DNA of 64,000 nucleotides from Flavobacterium sharifuzzamanii (GTDB taxonomy: Bacteria; Bacteroidota; Bacteroidia; Flavobacteriales; Flavobacteriaceae), in assembly GCF_003254585.1 (NCBI RefSeq), contig NZ_QJGZ01000038.1:408844-472843 (forward strand), in the 5' to 3' direction. A program made the position numbers and the translations under genes. Within the stretch, counting starts at the first letter, position 1. Each line of letters starts with the position of its first letter. Of this stretch, positions 25,756 through 33,938 are shown in pieces. A model generated the notes under the pieces. The model was given only the letters and a program-made list of their open reading frames with translations, did no database searches and had not been told where the DNA came from.

Positions 25756-26403
25756 TTACAATTCAAACACAGCTCTATAATTACTTGAAATAATATCTTT
25801 TAATTCTTTTAAATTTAGTCTTTTATATTCAGAAGCTAATTCATAAACTTCTTTAATTGATTCTTCAATAGTATCAGTTTCTAAGAAAAAACGATCATTT
25901 GGAACATTTTGAAAAACCGATTTCAAATCTGGATTTTTCAATAAATATTTTCCAAACGAAAAATAAAATCCTGCCGCAATTAATTGTTCTGCCAATTGAT
26001 TATTTTTTGAAAAACCATGAATAATCATTGGAACATTTATCTTCATTTTTTTCTTAATTGCCATTACTTCTTGGAAAGCAGCAACGCAATGAATTACTAC
26101 AGGCTTCTTATATTTTTCTGCTAGTTCCAATTGTTTTTCAAAAACAGAAACCTGTAACTCAAACGGAACTTCTATTCTTTTATCCAAACCGCATTCCCCT
26201 ATTGCTAGACAGTTTTTGGTTTGCAATTTTTCTTCTATAATTTTCAAATCTTCATCAAGCCGATTTTCATCAATATACCATGGATGAATTCCCATCGAAT
26301 AAAATGGAATTGACTCATCAAAATCTTTTGGATATTGATTAACCAATTCTAAAACATCTGATTGATTGGTAAATTGATGCGTATGAAAATTAAAATATTC
26401 CAT
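25756..26403 (-). CDS. TatD-family metal-dependent hydrolase
   Basis: The 215-residue protein keeps the TatD metal ligands: FHTH at residues 5-8, the Glu in AIGECGLDK, HC in VVIHCVAA, MIIHGFSKN, and the Asp in FFLETDT. TatD proteins are metal-dependent DNases or related hydrolases. At 215 residues it is shorter than E. coli TatD (260). The ATG overlaps the stop of the upstream DUF1684 gene (TAATG), so the pair is translationally coupled. Confidence 0.9.
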   Translation of the reverse strand: MEYFNFHTHQFTNQSDVLELVNQYPKDFDESIPFYSMGIHPWYIDENRLDEDLKIIEEKLQTKNCLAIGECGLDKRIEVPFELQVSVFEKQLELAEKYKKPVVIHCVAAFQEVMAIKKKMKINVPMIIHGFSKNNQLAEQLIAAGFYFSFGKYLLKNPDLKSVFQNVPNDRFFLETDTIEESIKEVYELASEYKRLNLKELKDIISSNYRAVFEL

Positions 26404-27002
26404 TAATGAAAGGTCTTTACACCAGCTTTAATTTCAATTTTCAAATCGTTTTCCTGCGGCACAAGAGGACAAGAATACTTGTAGTTATAAGCGCAATACG
26501 GATTGTAAGCTTGATTGAAATCGACGGCTATAGTATTTCCTTTAGGAATTTCTAAATCAATATAACGGCCGCCAATGTAACTTTCTTTACCAGTTGTTAA
26601 ATCTGAAAAAGGCAAGAACAAGTGATTTTTATATTTTTCCTGAACGATAAGTTCTAAACTTTGGTAAACAGCAAGTTGAAATGTTTTTCCGTTTATTTTG
26701 AAGTTTAAAGTTCCATATTTAATGTACTTTGGAGTATATTTTCCTGAAGTTTTCATTTCAAAAACTTTTCCCCCTTTGGCTTTTACCAAAGTTGCATTCA
26801 CAAAATAAGTTTCAGAAATAGGAAAAAAATCTAAGCTTTTAAAAGTTTTTAGATCTTCAGCCATTAACGGACTTGTCTTAGGATCAGCAAATTCCGAATT
26901 GATTTTCTTTTGGAACTTTTGTGCATCAGCTTTATTAAACTTTTTTTGTGCAAAAGCAAAATTAAAAACCAACAATAAAGCTATGGCGTTTATAGTTTTC
27001 AT
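26403..27002 (-). CDS. DUF1684 domain secreted protein
   Basis: I place the start at 27002 (MKTINAIALLLVFNFAFAQ) because it gives a clean signal peptide, and because the upstream in-frame ATG at 27020 falls inside the promoter -7 box. The 199-residue product shows the DUF1684 pattern: SPLMAEDLKTFKSLDFFPI early, then GTLNFKINGKTFQLAVYQS, LFLPFSDLTTGKESYIGGRYIDLE and a Cys-containing FNQAYNPYCAYNYKYSCPL near the C-terminus. The last motif is the family signature. The function is unknown. The stop overlaps the tatD-like start by one base. Confidence 0.88.
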   Translation of the reverse strand: MKTINAIALLLVFNFAFAQKKFNKADAQKFQKKINSEFADPKTSPLMAEDLKTFKSLDFFPISETYFVNATLVKAKGGKVFEMKTSGKYTPKYIKYGTLNFKINGKTFQLAVYQSLELIVQEKYKNHLFLPFSDLTTGKESYIGGRYIDLEIPKGNTIAVDFNQAYNPYCAYNYKYSCPLVPQENDLKIEIKAGVKTFH

Positions 27003-27017
27003 TTTAGAAATTTTCTG

Positions 27018-27048
27018 CAAAAATAGTTCAAAAGTAACAAAACAACAA
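27018..27048 (-). promoter_or_regulatory. Promoter of the DUF1684-tatD unit
   Basis: On the minus strand TTG (27048-27046) and TATTTTTG (27025-27018) are separated by 20 bases, matching the Bacteroidota consensus. Transcription would begin near 27012, leaving a short leader before the ATG at 27002. Confidence 0.65.
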
Positions 27049-27101
27049 CCACTTAACGAGACAAAGTTTGCTAACTTTGTGACGATAATCTATCACTCAA
27101 A

Positions 27102-28319
27102 ATGCTTAAAAACGCCCTAACCCACTACATCAACAACTTTCGAGGTTTTACCAGAGAAGTTTGGATTCTTGCCATCGTCACTTTTATCAACCGCGCTGGA
27201 ACAATGGTTCTTCCTTTTTTATCAAAATATTTAAAAGAAGATCTTCACTTTTCATACAATCAAGTGGGATGGATTATGGTTGCATTTGGTTTTGGGTCAA
27301 TGTTGGGTTCTTGGCTTGGAGGTAAACTATCAGATAAAATAGGGTTTTATAAGATTATGATATTTAGCTTATTTACAAGCGGTGTTTCTCTTTTCTTTGT
27401 ACAATATATTACTACTTTTTGGGCACTTTGCGCAGCAATGTTTGTTCTTATGACCATTGCCGATATGTTTAGACCTGCAATGTTTGTTTCTCTTGGAGCT
27501 TATGCTAAACCAGAAAATAGAACTCGCGCCCTAACACTTGTGCGTCTTGCCGTAAATTTAGGTTTTGCTGCAGGGCCTGCTCTTGGAGGTCTAATTATTA
27601 TGGGAATGGGATACTCAGGATTATTCTGGGTTGACGGAGCTTCTTGTATTATTTCAATCTCTATTTTTGCTCTGCTAGTAAAAGAAAAGAAAAAAGCTAC
27701 TCACGACGATAAAGCAGAGAGCGCTACTGATGTAAAATCGGTTTTTCATGATAAAATCTTCTGGGTTTTCTTATTCGTAAGTTTTATCACAGCAATGATT
27801 TTCTTTCAGCTTTTTACCACTCTCCCATTATATCATAATGAAAAATTTGGCTTAAGCGAATTCCAAACAGGTCTTTTAATGACTTTAAACGGCCTCTTAA
27901 TCTTTTCTCTAGAAATGCCAACTGTTGGATTTTTAGAGCGAAAAGCTTTTCCTAAAATTCGAATTATAATAGTAGGTTCTTTTGTAATGGCATCGAGTTT
28001 CTTTTTGCTTCTTATTAATTTCTGGGCAGGAATATTGGTTGTCAGCATGATTTGCATTTCTATTGGTGAAGTTCTTACTTTTCCGTTTTCTAATGCATTT
28101 GCACTAAGCCGAGCACCTCGCGGACAAGAAGGCCGTTACATGGCACTCTATACTATGAGTTTTAGCCTTGCCCATATTGTAAGTTCTAAACTTGGTTTTG
28201 AGATTATTACTCGATTTGGCTACCAAACCAATTGGCTTTTTATGGCCTGCATTGGAGTTCTTGCAACCGGATGCTGTATCTGGATTAAAAATGCTTTATA
28301 TAACCCAAAAGCTTCCTAA
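27102..28319 (+). CDS. MFS transporter
   Basis: The 405-residue protein has 12 predicted helices and the Major Facilitator loop motif GSWLGGKLSDKIGFYK (about residues 66-81) between helices 2 and 3. The sequence opens with an amphipathic segment and FINRAGTMVLPFLSKYL. It resembles MDR-type (MdtH/YfcJ-like) exporters of drugs or metabolites, but the substrate is unknown. A TAACTTTG box at 27072-27079 suggests a promoter in the region shared with the divergent DUF1684 gene. The gene is not joined to the BlaI unit downstream, which has its own promoter. Confidence 0.9.
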   Translation: MLKNALTHYINNFRGFTREVWILAIVTFINRAGTMVLPFLSKYLKEDLHFSYNQVGWIMVAFGFGSMLGSWLGGKLSDKIGFYKIMIFSLFTSGVSLFFVQYITTFWALCAAMFVLMTIADMFRPAMFVSLGAYAKPENRTRALTLVRLAVNLGFAAGPALGGLIIMGMGYSGLFWVDGASCIISISIFALLVKEKKKATHDDKAESATDVKSVFHDKIFWVFLFVSFITAMIFFQLFTTLPLYHNEKFGLSEFQTGLLMTLNGLLIFSLEMPTVGFLERKAFPKIRIIIVGSFVMASSFFLLLINFWAGILVVSMICISIGEVLTFPFSNAFALSRAPRGQEGRYMALYTMSFSLAHIVSSKLGFEIITRFGYQTNWLFMACIGVLATGCCIWIKNALYNPKAS

Positions 28320-28414
28320 ACAAATTTTAACTTCTTAAAACATTATTATTCAATTTATTACAATTAAATTTGAATAACTTTTTTGCGCTCCAAAACGAAA
28401 TCAAACTTAATTTT

Positions 28415-28459
28415 TAGTTAAATAACTATTTTTATAGTTGCGTAACTAAAAAAATAGTT
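28415..28459 (+). promoter_or_regulatory. Array of TAGTT/AACTA half-sites, BlaI-type operator
   Basis: Five to six half-sites alternate in orientation: TAGTTA-AA-TAACTA (28415-28428), AACTAT-TTTT-ATAGTT (28424-28439), TAGTT-gcgt-AACTA (28435-28448) and AACTA-n6-TAGTT (28444-28459). Each neighbouring pair forms a perfect dyad. They overlap the promoter of the first blaI-like gene and are the likely binding site for its product. Confidence 0.7.
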
Positions 28460-28468
28460 GTAGGTTTG
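28438..28468 (+). promoter_or_regulatory. Promoter of the BlaI/M56 operon
   Basis: TTG at 28438-28440 and TAGGTTTG at 28461-28468 are separated by 20 bases. The half-site array covers the -33 element and the spacer, so bound repressor would block polymerase. Transcription would begin near 28474, 12 bases before the ATG. Confidence 0.7.
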
Positions 28469-28485
28469 AATTAAAATTAAAGAAG

Positions 28486-28854
28486 ATGCAGAAGTTAACA
28501 AACAAAGAAGAAGAAATTATGATGATTTTATGGAAGCTGAAAAAGGCTTTTGTAAAAGAAATCCAAGCTGAAATAACTGAAGACCAGCCACATTACAATA
28601 CATTATCTACTATTGTACGTAATCTGGAAGAAAAAGGATATGTTGGGCACAATGCCTTCGGAAATACACATCAATACTTTCCAATTGTACCGATTGAAGA
28701 TTACAGAAAAGGATTTATGAAAACCGCAATCGATAATTACTTTAATAGTTCTTACAAAAGCATGGTTTCCTTTTTTGCCAAAGAAGAAAAAATTTCTGCT
28801 GATGAATTGCGTGAAATTTTATCAATGATCGAAAATAAAAAAGAAGATAAATAA
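28486..28854 (+). CDS. BlaI/MecI/CopY-family transcriptional repressor (copy 1)
   Basis: The 122-residue protein has the winged-helix domain of the BlaI family (MQKLTNKEEEIMMILWKLKKAFVKEI, then YNTLSTIVRNLEEKGYV, residues 1-53). A C-terminal dimerisation helix region follows. BlaI-type repressors are inactivated by cleavage by a membrane M56 metallopeptidase. It is paired with an M56 gene 8 bases downstream. Copy 2 at 30493 differs at about ten residues by my count, while the DNA differs at many third positions. The half-site array upstream suggests autoregulation. Confidence 0.93.
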   Translation: MQKLTNKEEEIMMILWKLKKAFVKEIQAEITEDQPHYNTLSTIVRNLEEKGYVGHNAFGNTHQYFPIVPIEDYRKGFMKTAIDNYFNSSYKSMVSFFAKEEKISADELREILSMIENKKEDK

Positions 28855-28862
28855 TTCAGATT

Positions 28863-30464
28863 ATGGAAGCACTTTTCATCTACATTATCAAATCAAGCGG
28901 CTTAATGTTTTTATTTTATTGCGCATATTATTTCTTACTGCGCAAAGAAACATTTTTTAATAGCAACAGATGGTTTTTATTATCTGGCTTAATTGTATCG
29001 GCAATTTTACCACTGCTGACTTATACAAAGGAGATATGGATAAATGCTTCACCCGATTTAAACATCAATTTTCAAAACACTATACAAAACGTTCCTCAGG
29101 AAGAATCAGTAGACTTTAACTGGACATATCTAATCTTGGGACTTTATTCTATTGGTTTATTAATTTTCCTTATAAAATTAGCAATCGATTTTTATAGCCT
29201 AAAAGCAGTAATTAAAGGAAAAAAAATTCAACAGCAAGCCGATTTTAAATTTATCGATACAAACGAAAACATTGCGCCTTTCTCCTATTTTGAGTATATC
29301 GTTTACAATTCATCACTGTATACAGCTTCAGAATTAGAGAATATTATTGAACACGAAAAAGTGCATAGTGATCAAAATCATACGGTAGATGTTTTGATTT
29401 CGAGAGTATTCACAATCATTTTCTGGTTCAATCCTATAATATGGTTTTACAAAAAAGCAATAATGCAAAATTTAGAATTTATTGCTGATAATGAAGCTGC
29501 TAAAAAACTGCAAGACAAGAAAGCCTATCAATACACGCTTTTAAAAATAACAACACACGATAATTGTGTTGCAATCACTAATCATTTTTATCAATCATTA
29601 ATCAAAAAACGAATCGTTATGTTAAACAAAAATCAATCAAACAAAAGAAATTCTTGGAAGTATTACGCTGTAATCCCAGCTCTTGTAGCTTTTGTATTAT
29701 TATTTCAAATTGAAGTAATTGCAAAGGAAAGACCTCTAACAGTAAAATCAGTTTCAAACGAAATTGAAGCCGTAGATATTTACAAAATTCAAAAGAACAC
29801 TACAGATCTAGAATTAAAAAGAATCAAAACGCAATTAAAAATGTTGCACAATGTTGAATTTGAAGCTTCTAGAATCAAAAGAAACTCAGCGAATCAGCTA
29901 ACTTCTCTTAAAGTTGAAATAGCTTATGAAAACCAAAAATCTCAATCTATCCAAACAGGCGGAAAAGTTGCCATTAAAGATTTCGGGATAGTTGTTGTTT
30001 CTGGAAAAAATGGCACAAAAAGAACTGGCATCAAAACCTATGATGAAAAAAGTGCTGTAAGCCAAAAAGTTGCTTCAAATGAAAAAGCAAACCATTCAGA
30101 AGTTAAAAATACAATTACTAATACAGAAACCCATGTTAACACTAATTCTATTACTAGTACAAAAACTGACAGTGATACTAATTCAAATATTAGCACTACT
30201 GTAATTATAAATAAAGATAATAACACTAAAGTTATTACAACTGGAGGCACAACTGTTGCTGTTTCAAACGGCACGAAAACGAATGTTAAAGCATCTAGCC
30301 CACTTGTAATTGTTGATGGAGAAGAAATGCCTTCTAGTTTTGATTATAATAGCATTAAACCAAAAGATATTGAATCTGTAAATGTTTTAAATGGAGTTAA
30401 TGCGACTGAACAATATGGTGATAAAGCTTCAAACGGAGTAATCGAAATTGTAACTAAGAAATAA
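28863..30464 (+). CDS. M56 (BlaR1-type) metallopeptidase with TonB-plug-like tail (copy 1)
   Basis: The 533-residue protein has four membrane helices: two within the first 55 residues, one at about 88-105 and a fourth at about 268-285 (YYAVIPALVAFVLLFQIEV). The M56 zinc site HEKVH follows ENIIEHEK at about residue 160. There is no penicillin-binding sensor domain, so beta-lactam sensing is not implied. The periplasmic tail contains a domain shared with copy 2 (about residues 310-385) and a Thr/Asn-rich linker. It ends with a SusC-like plug segment (PLVIVDGEEMP, KPKDIESVNVLNG, YGDKASNGVIEIVTKK). It should cleave the BlaI partner upon a periplasmic signal. Confidence 0.9.
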   Translation: MEALFIYIIKSSGLMFLFYCAYYFLLRKETFFNSNRWFLLSGLIVSAILPLLTYTKEIWINASPDLNINFQNTIQNVPQEESVDFNWTYLILGLYSIGLLIFLIKLAIDFYSLKAVIKGKKIQQQADFKFIDTNENIAPFSYFEYIVYNSSLYTASELENIIEHEKVHSDQNHTVDVLISRVFTIIFWFNPIIWFYKKAIMQNLEFIADNEAAKKLQDKKAYQYTLLKITTHDNCVAITNHFYQSLIKKRIVMLNKNQSNKRNSWKYYAVIPALVAFVLLFQIEVIAKERPLTVKSVSNEIEAVDIYKIQKNTTDLELKRIKTQLKMLHNVEFEASRIKRNSANQLTSLKVEIAYENQKSQSIQTGGKVAIKDFGIVVVSGKNGTKRTGIKTYDEKSAVSQKVASNEKANHSEVKNTITNTETHVNTNSITSTKTDSDTNSNISTTVIINKDNNTKVITTGGTTVAVSNGTKTNVKASSPLVIVDGEEMPSSFDYNSIKPKDIESVNVLNGVNATEQYGDKASNGVIEIVTKK

Positions 30465-30492
30465 TTCATTTCTAATTTTTAAATAAAAAGAA

Positions 30493-30861
30493 ATGCAAAA
30501 ACTAACCAACAAAGAAGAAGAAATCATGCATATTTTATGGAAGCTGAAAAAGGCTTTTGTAAAAGAAATCCAAGCAGAGATTTTAGAAGATCAGCCGCAT
30601 TACAACACTTTGTCTACCATTGTTCGTAATCTGGAAGAGAAAGGTTATGTGAAGCATAATGCTTTCGGAAATACACATCAGTATTACCCGGCTGTAAGCA
30701 TTGAAGATTATCGAAAAGGCTTTATGAGTACTGCAATTGATAATTATTTTAATAGTTCATATAAAAGCATGGTTTCTTTTTTTGCTAAAGAAGAGAAAAT
30801 TTCAGCAGATGAACTACGTGAAATCTTAGATATGATCGAAAATCCAAAAGAAGGCAAATAA
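30493..30861 (+). CDS. BlaI/MecI/CopY-family transcriptional repressor (copy 2)
   Basis: This 122-residue protein is about 92 percent identical to copy 1 by eye, with the recognition region of the winged helix unchanged. That suggests both bind the same operators. Differences cluster near residues 13, 31, 54, 65-69 and the C-terminus. It starts 28 bases after the first M56 gene with no promoter or terminator between, so one transcript probably covers all four genes. The M56 partner follows after 10 bases. Confidence 0.93.
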   Translation: MQKLTNKEEEIMHILWKLKKAFVKEIQAEILEDQPHYNTLSTIVRNLEEKGYVKHNAFGNTHQYYPAVSIEDYRKGFMSTAIDNYFNSSYKSMVSFFAKEEKISADELREILDMIENPKEGK

Positions 30862-30871
30862 TCAGAATATT

Positions 30872-32722
30872 ATGGAAGCACTTTTCATTTTTATCTTAAA
30901 ATCTAGCGGGTTATTAGCAACGTTTTATTTTGCTTACATTTTTCTACTTCGCAAAGAGACTTTTTTCAACAGCAGCCGATGGTTTTTAATTGCTGGTCTA
31001 ATTACTTCTGTTATACTGCCTTTTGTAGTTTACACCAAAGTGATTTGGGTTGAAGCACCGCCTGTGCTTGCTCCTGCTCCAATTATAACAACTACGGAAA
31101 ATGATATAAAAAACATACCGACTTCAAGTCAAGATGTCATTGCTTACACACCTCAATACAAACCAACAACGGTTACGGTTGTTGAGGAGGAAAATTTTGA
31201 AATCAATTGGAGTTTAGTCCTAGCGATAGTTTATGGAATTGGTTTCTTGGCTTTCATGATCAAATTTGCTCTTGATTTTTACAGCTTAAACGCTGTTTTG
31301 AAAGGAAAGAAAATTGAACAGCAAAATGATTTTAAATTCATTGATGTCGATGAAAACATTGCTCCCTTCTCCTATTTCGATTACATTGTATATAACTCAT
31401 CACTATATACAGCTGCAGAATTGGAGAATATTTTGGAACATGAAAAAGTGCATAGCGATCAGAAACACACAGTTGATGTTTTGATTTCGAGAATCTTCTG
31501 CATCCTATTTTGGTTCAATCCAATTGTTTGGCTTTATAAAAAAGCAATTTTGCAAAACCTAGAATTTATTGCTGATAGCGAAGCTTCAAAAAAAATTGCA
31601 GACAAAAAAGCTTATCAATACACACTTTTAAAAATCACAACACATGAAACTTGTGTTGCAATCACCAATCATTTTTACCAATCATTAATCAAAAAACGAA
31701 TTGTCATGTTAAACAAAAATCAATCAAAGAAAAGAAACTACTGGAAATATTCGGCAGTAATTCCTGCTCTTGGTGCATTTGTTCTTTTATTTCAGATAAA
31801 GACCATCGCACAGGAAAAAAAACAAAATGAAGCTGTTGTTCAAAGAGATACTATCAAAGATTCTGATGAAACAATCAAAATAACAAAAAATACAACCGAC
31901 AAGGAATTAAACGAACTTCCTGGAAAATTAAAAACAAATCATAATCTTGATGTTGAGATTTCTGATGTAAAAAGAAATACCAAAGAAGAACTGACTGCAA
32001 TTCAGATCAAAGTAAAATCGGACTCTGGTAAAAAACAAACTATCAAAATTGACGGAGACGAAGCTATTAAAGATTGTGAACTGGCAATTGGAACAGATGA
32101 AAACGGAGCAAAAGCTATTGTTATCAATACTGATAAAAACTTCAGAACACCGATAATTATCAGAAACGAAAAAGTTATAGTTCGTAATGGTGATATAGTT
32201 CCTCCAACACCTCCAACTCCACCTTCGTTTCCTTCAGGACCACTGCCTCCTGCTCCTGCAGTTGACATGTCAAAAATGCCAAAACCTCCAGTCGCTCCTA
32301 AAAATCCAAAAGATAAAATTGCTATGGCTAAATTTGAAAAAGACATGGAAGCTTTTGAAAAACAAATGGAAGCATGGGAACCTCAGATGGATGCATATGA
32401 GAAACAAATTGAAACTGTTATGTCTCAACGTGAAGCCATCTATGAAAAAGAAATGGCGAAGTATGAAATCGCAATGGAAAAATTTAATACTCAAATGGAA
32501 AAATTCAGCTATGACTTTAAATTTAACTTCGGAGATGATTCTAAAGACTACGAAAATAGCATGAAGCAATACGAACAAGATATGAAACAGTATGAGCTTG
32601 ATATGAAACAGCATGCAAAAGACATGAAGCAACATGCAAAAGACATGAAACAGCATGAAAAAGATATGAAGCAGCATGAAAAAGACATGAAAGAAATGGA
32701 AAAACAAAACAAAAAAGCGTAA
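30872..32722 (+). CDS. M56 (BlaR1-type) metallopeptidase with coiled-coil tail (copy 2)
   Basis: The 616-residue protein shares the membrane and HEKVH peptidase core with copy 1 (helices at about residues 1-55, 127-147 and 300-318; HEKVH near residue 190). It also shares the first periplasmic domain (TTDKELNEL to IGTDENGAK). The end differs: a Pro-rich segment (VPPTPPTPPSFPSGPLPPAP) is followed by about 150 residues of charged helix. That helix closes with tandem KQHxKDM heptads. No penicillin-binding domain is present. It should cleave the BlaI protein encoded beside it, and the coiled coil may sense or bind a partner in the periplasm. Confidence 0.9.
   Translation: MEALFIFILKSSGLLATFYFAYIFLLRKETFFNSSRWFLIAGLITSVILPFVVYTKVIWVEAPPVLAPAPIITTTENDIKNIPTSSQDVIAYTPQYKPTTVTVVEEENFEINWSLVLAIVYGIGFLAFMIKFALDFYSLNAVLKGKKIEQQNDFKFIDVDENIAPFSYFDYIVYNSSLYTAAELENILEHEKVHSDQKHTVDVLISRIFCILFWFNPIVWLYKKAILQNLEFIADSEASKKIADKKAYQYTLLKITTHETCVAITNHFYQSLIKKRIVMLNKNQSKKRNYWKYSAVIPALGAFVLLFQIKTIAQEKKQNEAVVQRDTIKDSDETIKITKNTTDKELNELPGKLKTNHNLDVEISDVKRNTKEELTAIQIKVKSDSGKKQTIKIDGDEAIKDCELAIGTDENGAKAIVINTDKNFRTPIIIRNEKVIVRNGDIVPPTPPTPPSFPSGPLPPAPAVDMSKMPKPPVAPKNPKDKIAMAKFEKDMEAFEKQMEAWEPQMDAYEKQIETVMSQREAIYEKEMAKYEIAMEKFNTQMEKFSYDFKFNFGDDSKDYENSMKQYEQDMKQYELDMKQHAKDMKQHAKDMKQHEKDMKQHEKDMKEMEKQNKKA
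32563..32700 (+). repeat. 21-bp tandem repeats encoding KQHxKDM heptads
   Basis: The 3' end of the second M56 gene has about six in-frame 21-base units (ATGAAACAGCATGAAAAAGA and variants), coding for KQYEQDM, KQYELDM, KQHAKDM (twice) and KQHEKDM (twice). Such tracts can change copy number by slippage without breaking the frame. Confidence 0.8.
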
Positions 32723-32745
32723 TTGCATTATTTTGAAACATAGAA

Positions 32746-32772
32746 AAAACCAGTGCTAAAAACACTGGTTTT
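32746..32772 (+). terminator. Terminator of the BlaI/M56 operon
   Basis: A 10-bp perfect stem (32746-32755 and 32763-32772) with a 7-base loop lies 23 bases after the stop of the second M56 gene. Confidence 0.8.
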
Positions 32773-32803
32773 ACAGAATTTAAATACTTTACATTTTACT
32801 GCT

Positions 32804-32840
32804 AAAAGACTTTGTTTCAAATACAAAGTCTTTTTTTTTT
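32804..32840 (+). terminator. Second hairpin with T10 tail before the 47-residue gene
   Basis: A 12-bp perfect stem (32804-32815 and 32823-32834) with a 7-base loop runs into a long T tract. It may back up the first terminator, or end a short transcript between 32773 and 32840. Confidence 0.8.
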
Positions 32841-32865
32841 ATATCTTTGCCGAAACAAATCTACC

Positions 32866-33009
32866 ATGTATAAATTATTAGCTAAACTAAATAAACTACT
32901 TTTGCCAAGCTTTACCAAACAAGGTCTGGATATTTCAAAAGCAAAGAAATGGCAAATGGCAATTATTGGTTATCGCGCCTATGTTACAAAGAAAGCATTG
33001 GGCAATTAA
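32866..33009 (+). CDS. 47-residue conserved-looking basic protein
   Basis: I choose the ATG at 32866 (MYKLLAKLNKLLLPS) rather than the one at 32812, because the earlier one lies inside a terminator stem. The product is basic, with a short amphipathic helix, then KQGLDISKAKKWQMAIIGYRAYVTKKALGN. Similar tiny flavobacterial proteins are, to my memory, sometimes labelled SsrA-binding protein; this one is far shorter than SmpB (about 150 residues), so that label should not be trusted. A TATCTTTG box at 32842-32849 lies 16 bases before the ATG, and a weak hairpin follows at about 33031-33065. Confidence 0.65.
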   Translation: MYKLLAKLNKLLLPSFTKQGLDISKAKKWQMAIIGYRAYVTKKALGN

Positions 33010-33072
33010 TTTAGAATACATTTTTATTTATCCGACAGAAATAAGCTTTTTATTATTCTGTCTTATTTTTTT

Positions 33073-33918
33073 ATGAAAAACAGAGAAATCAGCCTGTCTC
33101 CTGTTCCAGCAGTATTATTAGCAATTATCAGTGTGCAATTCGGTGCGGCCATCGCAAAGACACTTTTTCCAACAATTGGCTCAGCAGGCACTGCATCAAT
33201 GCGTATTGGCATTTCAGCATTAATTTTATTATTAGCTTACAGACCAAATTTAAAAGTCATAACACCAAAACAATGGAAAATTGTAATTCCTTATGGTTTA
33301 TCATTGGGTGCTATGAATTTAATTTATTACCTCGCTATTGAAAGAATTCCAATTGGCCTAGCGGTAACCTTAGAATTTGTTGGCCCGTTAATACTTGCAA
33401 TAATAGGTTCTAAACGTTTGGTTGATTATTGCTGGGTATTGCTTGCAGCAATTGGCATCTTGCTAATTGCACCTTGGACAAATAGTCGTTTAGATTCTTT
33501 TGGAATCTTATGTGCTCTTTTGGCTGGAGCTTTTTGGAGCGCTTACATCGTTTTAGGAGGCAAAGTTTCAAAAATAATGAATGATGGCGATGCTGTAACT
33601 ATAGGAATGTTATGTGCAGCTCTCCTAGTTCTACCGTTCGGTTTTCTAGAAAATGGACTAAACAACCTTACACCAAAACTATTCGGAATGGGTATTGCTC
33701 TTGCCCTTTTATCAAGTGCTATTCCATTTACACTAGAAATGAAAGCTTTAGGAAAACTTCCTCCTCGTACTTTTAGTATTTTAATGAGTTTAGAACCAGC
33801 AGTAGCTTCTATCTGTGCTTTTATTTTTCTCAAGGAGAGTTTAAACTTTTACGAGATTCTCGCTGTAATCTGCGTTATAATCGCTTCTGTAGGAAGTACT
33901 TTGACCGCAAAAAAATAA
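33073..33918 (+). CDS. EamA/DMT-family exporter, RhtA-like
   Basis: The 281-residue protein has ten predicted helices in two EamA repeats. The first repeat includes the MNLIYYLAIERIPIGLAVTLEFVGPLILAI region, and the second includes SSAIPFTLEMKALGKLPPRTFSILMSLEPAVASI. These segments resemble RhtA, the threonine/homoserine exporter of the drug/metabolite transporter superfamily. The substrate is not fixed by sequence and other amino acids are possible. The gene lies 63 bases after the 47-residue gene on the same strand. Confidence 0.88.
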   Translation: MKNREISLSPVPAVLLAIISVQFGAAIAKTLFPTIGSAGTASMRIGISALILLLAYRPNLKVITPKQWKIVIPYGLSLGAMNLIYYLAIERIPIGLAVTLEFVGPLILAIIGSKRLVDYCWVLLAAIGILLIAPWTNSRLDSFGILCALLAGAFWSAYIVLGGKVSKIMNDGDAVTIGMLCAALLVLPFGFLENGLNNLTPKLFGMGIALALLSSAIPFTLEMKALGKLPPRTFSILMSLEPAVASICAFIFLKESLNFYEILAVICVIIASVGSTLTAKK

Positions 33919-33938
33919 ACTCAAAAAATCTTAAAATT

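Noticed and set aside
27072..27079. TAACTTTG box as the full promoter of the MFS gene
   Set aside because: No -33 TTG is found at 18-22 bases upstream, so only the -7 element can be supported.
28486..32722. Assignment of the BlaI/M56 pair as a beta-lactam resistance operon
   Set aside because: Neither peptidase has a penicillin-binding sensor domain and no beta-lactamase or PBP2a gene is adjacent.
32002..32765. Several frames opposite or shifted from the second M56 gene
   Set aside because: They are shadows of the 21-bp repeat and proline-rich segments, giving Phe/His/Leu runs without family resemblance.
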